This document shows positions 61,006 to 64,000 of a stretch of 64,000 bases of DNA, one piece after another. Every line of letters begins with the position of its first letter. The first letter of the stretch is position 1. Position numbers and translations under genes: made by a program. The stretch comes from Clostridiaceae bacterium (GTDB lineage Bacteria > Bacillota_I > Bacilli_A > Erysipelotrichales > Coprobacillaceae): contig CABJAS010000005.1 in NCBI GenBank assembly GCA_902363625.1, forward strand, positions 226,663 to 290,662, given 5' to 3'. The notes beneath the pieces were generated by a model. The model saw nothing but the letters and a program-made list of their open reading frames with translations, did no database searches and had not been told where the DNA came from.

Positions 61006-62475
61006 ATGAAGAATATACAAACATTGATCGAGGCGATCAAAAATCATCAGGATACAAGAGCGATGGTCACTTTGTTAAAAGAGGCTGTAAAAGAAAATCC
61101 GGTTGAATTGGAAACAGATTTTCTTTTTAATCTGTTAACGGATGAAGATAATAAGATAAGAAAAAATGCAGCCGTGATTGTACGCTGCTGCGGACTTATG
61201 GATCATGAACAGGAATTTATCGAACTGTTTTTGAAGGAAGAAAACTGGATTGTGAAAAATGAGATGATTGAAGCTATCAAAAACTTCTCATTGAAAGATC
61301 ATTTATCGATGCTGCAGGAATTTTATGAAAGTTTAAATGCATCATTGGATGATCCGAACTGGCGCCATAAAGAGGAAATGAAGGGACGTTTGATGGAGAT
61401 ATTCCATTATTATGGAAGCATTAAACATCCACAGTTCATCGATTTAGCTAAAAAAACAAAAGTGATCTTAACTACGTTGAATACAAATCGTGAGCTGGTT
61501 TTCGATAAACTCGAAACAAAGAATAAAAAAATGACATCCATGGGTATCCTGCTGTTGGCGGATTCTATCCGTGATCTTGAAAAGATTCGTGATTATAATG
61601 AGTTGTTGCTGGTGTTAAAAGGATTCAAAGAAATTGACTTTGATATTGATGCCATTGCGAAACAAATCGTAGCTTCCGGATTAGTGGAACAATTAAATCA
61701 GATGCATAAAGGCGATGGCATCTATTCATTTAGAATTGAAACCTCTTCATTAAAGAAAGATAAGCTTAAAAACGATGAAATTAAACGATTAGGGCTTAAA
61801 ATTCAAACTTTATCAGAGGGAAAACTGATCAATAATGCATCAGACTATGATATCGAATTAAGATTAAGAGAAACGCCGAAAGGGTTCTGTCAGGTTTTTT
61901 TAAAGCTTTATACGTATCATGATCCTCGTTTTGAATATCGTAAAAATGCTTTGGCAACATCTATGCAGCCGTATGTGGCGGCAAGCATCGCAGACTTGAT
62001 TTTGCCTTTTGTTACACCGAAAGCAAAAGTCATTGATTTATGCTGCGGCAGTGGGACATTGTTGATTGAACGTGATTATATTGAACCCTGTAAGTTTTTG
62101 ATGGGAATTGATGTCTTTAATGATGCCATCAAGATGGCAAAGGAAAACAGTGAGCTGGCAGGAGTTAACATTCATTTTGTGCAAAGAGATCTGAATCGTT
62201 TTACGCATTCGCATCAATTTGATGAGGTGATGGCAAATCTGCCAATCCAATCTGCTAATAAAGATCGTAAAAGCATTGAAACACTGTATATGCAGTTTAT
62301 GAAAAAAGCGATTGAATTAACAGTTCCGGAAGGGTTTATTTTTGCTCATACAAGTGATACGGAGATTTTTAAGAAAGCGATGCGTTTTTATAAGGATCAG
62401 ATCGAACTGATCGACGAAAAGAAAATGACCATCCGCAGAGGACGAAGCGCACTCTTCATCATTCAGGTGAAGTAG
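61006..62475 (+). CDS. Helical-repeat protein with class I SAM-dependent methyltransferase domain
   Basis: 489 residues from ATG 61006. Residues 1-190 are alpha-helical and HEAT-like (NLLTDEDNKIRKNAAVIVRC, LKEENWIVKNEMIEAIKNFS). A middle region at about 230-320 (YSFRIETSSL, DYDIELRLRETPKGFCQVFL) resembles a THUMP-like RNA-binding part. The C-terminal domain has the SAM motif KVIDLCCGSGTLLIER near 340, MGIDVFNDAI with the ribose-binding Asp, and ANLPIQ in the position of the N-P-P-Y/F catalytic motif. Related enzymes methylate guanine N2 in tRNA or rRNA. The actual target is unknown. Confidence 0.75.
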   Translation: MKNIQTLIEAIKNHQDTRAMVTLLKEAVKENPVELETDFLFNLLTDEDNKIRKNAAVIVRCCGLMDHEQEFIELFLKEENWIVKNEMIEAIKNFSLKDHLSMLQEFYESLNASLDDPNWRHKEEMKGRLMEIFHYYGSIKHPQFIDLAKKTKVILTTLNTNRELVFDKLETKNKKMTSMGILLLADSIRDLEKIRDYNELLLVLKGFKEIDFDIDAIAKQIVASGLVEQLNQMHKGDGIYSFRIETSSLKKDKLKNDEIKRLGLKIQTLSEGKLINNASDYDIELRLRETPKGFCQVFLKLYTYHDPRFEYRKNALATSMQPYVAASIADLILPFVTPKAKVIDLCCGSGTLLIERDYIEPCKFLMGIDVFNDAIKMAKENSELAGVNIHFVQRDLNRFTHSHQFDEVMANLPIQSANKDRKSIETLYMQFMKKAIELTVPEGFIFAHTSDTEIFKKAMRFYKDQIELIDEKKMTIRRGRSALFIIQVK

Positions 62476-62484
62476 TGCTTTTTT
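62449..62484 (+). terminator. Terminator overlapping the end of the methyltransferase gene
   Basis: GCACT-CTTCA (62449-62458) pairs with TGAAG-AGTGC (62468-62478, one bulge), then TTTTTT. Confidence 0.72.
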
Positions 62485-62497
62485 GTTGAGCAATTTT

Positions 62498-62506
62498 TGT
62501 TATAAT
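62498..62506 (+). promoter_or_regulatory. Extended -10 promoter for the EAL gene
   Basis: TGTTATAAT at 62498-62506 is a full extended -10; the -35 region is T-rich but not consensus. The gene start lies 12-24 bp further. Confidence 0.6.
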
Positions 62507-62529
62507 GAGATAGAGAGATGGGGGATTGG

Positions 62530-63810
62530 ATGAAAGCTGATGTAGAAGCAGTGTATGAGGCAATGAGTAAAGAAGAGAAATCATGTTATGCTTTTGTAGA
62601 AATGAATATAAAAAACTGGGATTATTTTAATGCCGCTTATGGCTTAAACACTGGAGACGAGGTTTTAGAAGAAATAACGAAGACTTTAGACAACTTTTTG
62701 AAAAATCGTGGTTATTGGCAGAGAAGCTATCGGGAGACGTATCATTTTTTTGTTTTATACAGTGAAGATGCCAATGAAGTGTTGGATAATAAAATGTTGG
62801 ACAGTAAAGTGCAGGATGCTTTTTTGATGGATTTAATCGATCTGCTGTTTGATATCCCGCATCCATTGTTGTTTCATAATGTATATATGTCTTTTGGAAT
62901 CCTGCTGCCAAGTGAAGTGAACGGTCCGTATAATATGCTAGTCAACAAAGCCTCTATTATGAGAACGAATTGTCCCGAGCTAGCTAAGCGTTCTTTTTGC
63001 TTTGAAATATATACTCAGGAAAAATATCAAGACTATTTATTGCGGATTGAACAAATGCGCTGTATTACTCATGCCAGAATGCATGATCAGTTTATTTATT
63101 ATATACAGCCCAAAATTGATATAGCAACCAACAAGATCATCGGCGGTGAAGTGCTTTTAAGATGGCAGGATGAAACTGGCAGCATTATTCCAACCGGCGA
63201 ATATATTCCTTATTTAAATACATTTGGTGAAATTTATTTGATTGATTTGAAAACGTTTAGAAGTGTATGCACTTATCTAAAAGAAGGATTGGATCAAGAC
63301 CAAATACGTGTCCCTATGAGTTTTAATATTTGTGCAAATAATTTTGGCGACCATGCCTTTGTTAGTGACTATTTAAGTATTGCAAAAGAGATCGGAGTGC
63401 CTTATTCCTACATTGAATTTGAGTTTATGGAGGATATCAAATTTGATCAGGGAAATCGTGTTTTGGAAATTATTCAAGGCTTTAAAGAGGCGGGATTTGC
63501 GTGTTCGATTGATGATTTTGGCAGAGGGAATTCTTCTTTTGCAGTACTGATTAATTCTACTTTAGATACCATTAAGCTTGATCGTCTCTTCTTTAAAGAA
63601 CCATTGGACGATAAAAGAAAACAGATGATTGCTCATCTTGTGAATATGATTAAAGGAATGGGGATGAAAGTTCTTGCTGAAGGAGTAGAAACGCAGGAAT
63701 ATGTAGACTTTCTAAAATCAATTTCCTGTGATTATATTCAGGGATTTTATTATTACAAGCCAATGCCGTTGGAAGAGTTTCAAGTATTGTTGGAGCAGCA
63801 AAATGATTAA
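62530..63810 (+). CDS. EAL-domain c-di-GMP phosphodiesterase with degenerate GGDEF
   Basis: 426 residues from ATG 62530 (GGGGGA site); ATG 62518 is an alternative. Residues about 15-150 keep the GGDEF fold (NIKNWDYFNAAYGLNTGDEV) but the active-site loop reads SYRETYHFF, so no cyclase activity is expected. The EAL domain (about 180-425) retains its metal and catalytic residues: GGEVLLRW, SFNICANNF (Asn), EFEFMED (Glu), IDDFGRGNSS (Asp pair), IKLDRLF (Lys), AEGVET (Glu) and QGFYYYKPM (Gln). It should degrade c-di-GMP. No membrane helix or sensor domain; cytosolic. Confidence 0.88.
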   Translation: MKADVEAVYEAMSKEEKSCYAFVEMNIKNWDYFNAAYGLNTGDEVLEEITKTLDNFLKNRGYWQRSYRETYHFFVLYSEDANEVLDNKMLDSKVQDAFLMDLIDLLFDIPHPLLFHNVYMSFGILLPSEVNGPYNMLVNKASIMRTNCPELAKRSFCFEIYTQEKYQDYLLRIEQMRCITHARMHDQFIYYIQPKIDIATNKIIGGEVLLRWQDETGSIIPTGEYIPYLNTFGEIYLIDLKTFRSVCTYLKEGLDQDQIRVPMSFNICANNFGDHAFVSDYLSIAKEIGVPYSYIEFEFMEDIKFDQGNRVLEIIQGFKEAGFACSIDDFGRGNSSFAVLINSTLDTIKLDRLFFKEPLDDKRKQMIAHLVNMIKGMGMKVLAEGVETQEYVDFLKSISCDYIQGFYYYKPMPLEEFQVLLEQQND

Positions 63811-63812
63811 GA

Positions 63813-63837
63813 AGTCCTTTAATAAAGGATTTTTTTA
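63813..63837 (+). terminator. Terminator after the EAL gene
   Basis: TCCTTT (63815-63820) pairs with AAAGGA (63824-63829) around AAT, followed by TTTTTTTATTT. Confidence 0.78.
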
Positions 63838-63847
63838 TTTTAACCAC

Positions 63848-63875
63848 AAAAAAAGATATCTGGCAGGATATCTTT
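63848..63875 (-). terminator. Terminator of the tRNA operon
   Basis: AAAGATATC (63852-63860) pairs with GATATCTTT (63867-63875); on the minus strand TTTTTTGTGG follows. It lies about 20 bp beyond the 3' end of the tRNA-Gly gene. Confidence 0.82.
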
Positions 63876-63896
63876 ATCTAAAGGTATTATTAAACT

Positions 63897-63970
63897 TGGA
63901 GCGGGTGATGGGAATCGAACCCACGTAGTCAGCTTGGAAGGCTGAAGTTCTACCATTGAACTACACCCGC
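63897..63970 (-). tRNA. tRNA-Gly (anticodon TCC), CCA encoded
   Basis: On the minus strand the acceptor GCGGGTG (63970-63964) pairs with CACCCGC (63907-63901), then discriminator T and CCA at 63900-63897. D arm TAGTTCAATGGTAGA, anticodon loop CTTCCAA with TCC in an AGCCT-type stem CAGC/GCTG, and T arm GTGGG-TTCGATT-CCCAT are all complete. 74 nt including CCA, normal for tRNA-Gly. Confidence 0.96.
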
Positions 63971-63978
63971 ATCTCATA

Positions 63979-64000
63979 TGGTGCCCAGGGCCGGAGTCGA
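63979..64000 (-). tRNA. 3' end of a second tRNA (cut by the window edge)
   Basis: Minus strand ends in TTCGACT (T loop), CCGGC (T stem), CCTGGGC (acceptor), A and CCA at 63981-63979. It lies 8 bp upstream of tRNA-Gly in the same transcript; the 5' acceptor strand should be GCCCAGG. The anticodon is outside the window, so the amino acid is unknown. Confidence 0.85.

Overview
This 64 kb window is chromosomal DNA of an AT-rich, anaerobic, endospore-forming Firmicute, most likely Erysipelotrichia (Erysipelotrichaceae/Coprobacillaceae; inference, no rRNA is present). Sporulation is shown by an alpha/beta SASP gene (13861), two YjcZ-type mini-proteins (50585, 50692) and a YunB-like gene (59377). 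Anaerobic fermentation is shown by pyruvate:ferredoxin oxidoreductase (34952), acetate kinase (14447), NADP-type glutamate dehydrogenase (8918-10261, minus) and FeoAB. The SMC protein is only 977 residues long, as in some Mollicutes-related lineages.

Layout. 1-1000: end of an ABC-2 exporter operon. 1145-8584: an XRE-type regulator/membrane-protein gene split by a 6.6 kb integrative mobilizable element (1260-7901). The element carries an MBL-fold hydrolase, a GC-rich oriT with a Tn916/ICEBs1-like hairpin, a DUF3781 plus GyrI-like pair, a MobT relaxase, an array of about nine degenerate ~65 bp repeats, gene remnants and a large serine recombinase next to its right end. Removing it between the two GGGAAA copies rebuilds a 267-codon frame exactly. 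8.6-14 kb: gdhA, an EF-G-like GTPase, a PIG-L deacetylase, a membrane protein and the SASP. 14.4-24.5 kb: ackA-nrnA, a two-component system, then smc-ftsY-ylxM-ffh. 24.8-34.6 kb: single genes (sulfatase-like, AI-2E-family permease, HAD phosphatase, citrate synthase, flavin reductase-like, EamA transporter, dUTPase, dehydrogenase, PAP2). 35-43 kb: nifJ, a C45/Ntn-hydrolase with an AraC regulator, feoAB. 43.2-48.1 kb: a glycolipid operon with two GT4 glycosyltransferases and a flippase-like membrane protein; the second glycosyltransferase is fused in frame to a complete RecX domain and is followed by the exonuclease gene yhaM. 48.2-52.2 kb: HIT protein, two PrsA-like lipoproteins, spore mini-proteins, a second AI-2E-family permease. 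52.5-57.8 kb: sufCDSUB and 5-formyl-THF cyclo-ligase. 57.9-64 kb: polysaccharide flippase, YunB, a YutH/CotS-like protein, a helical-repeat methyltransferase, an EAL protein with a decayed GGDEF domain, and a tRNA cluster on the minus strand.

How the genes fit together. Citrate synthase and GDH together suggest glutamate synthesis from citrate-derived 2-oxoglutarate. PFOR, acetate kinase, SUF and Feo form an iron-sulfur/fermentation axis. The features that most deserve follow-up are the glycosyltransferase-RecX fusion, the repeat array inside the mobilizable element, and the short-armed SMC.
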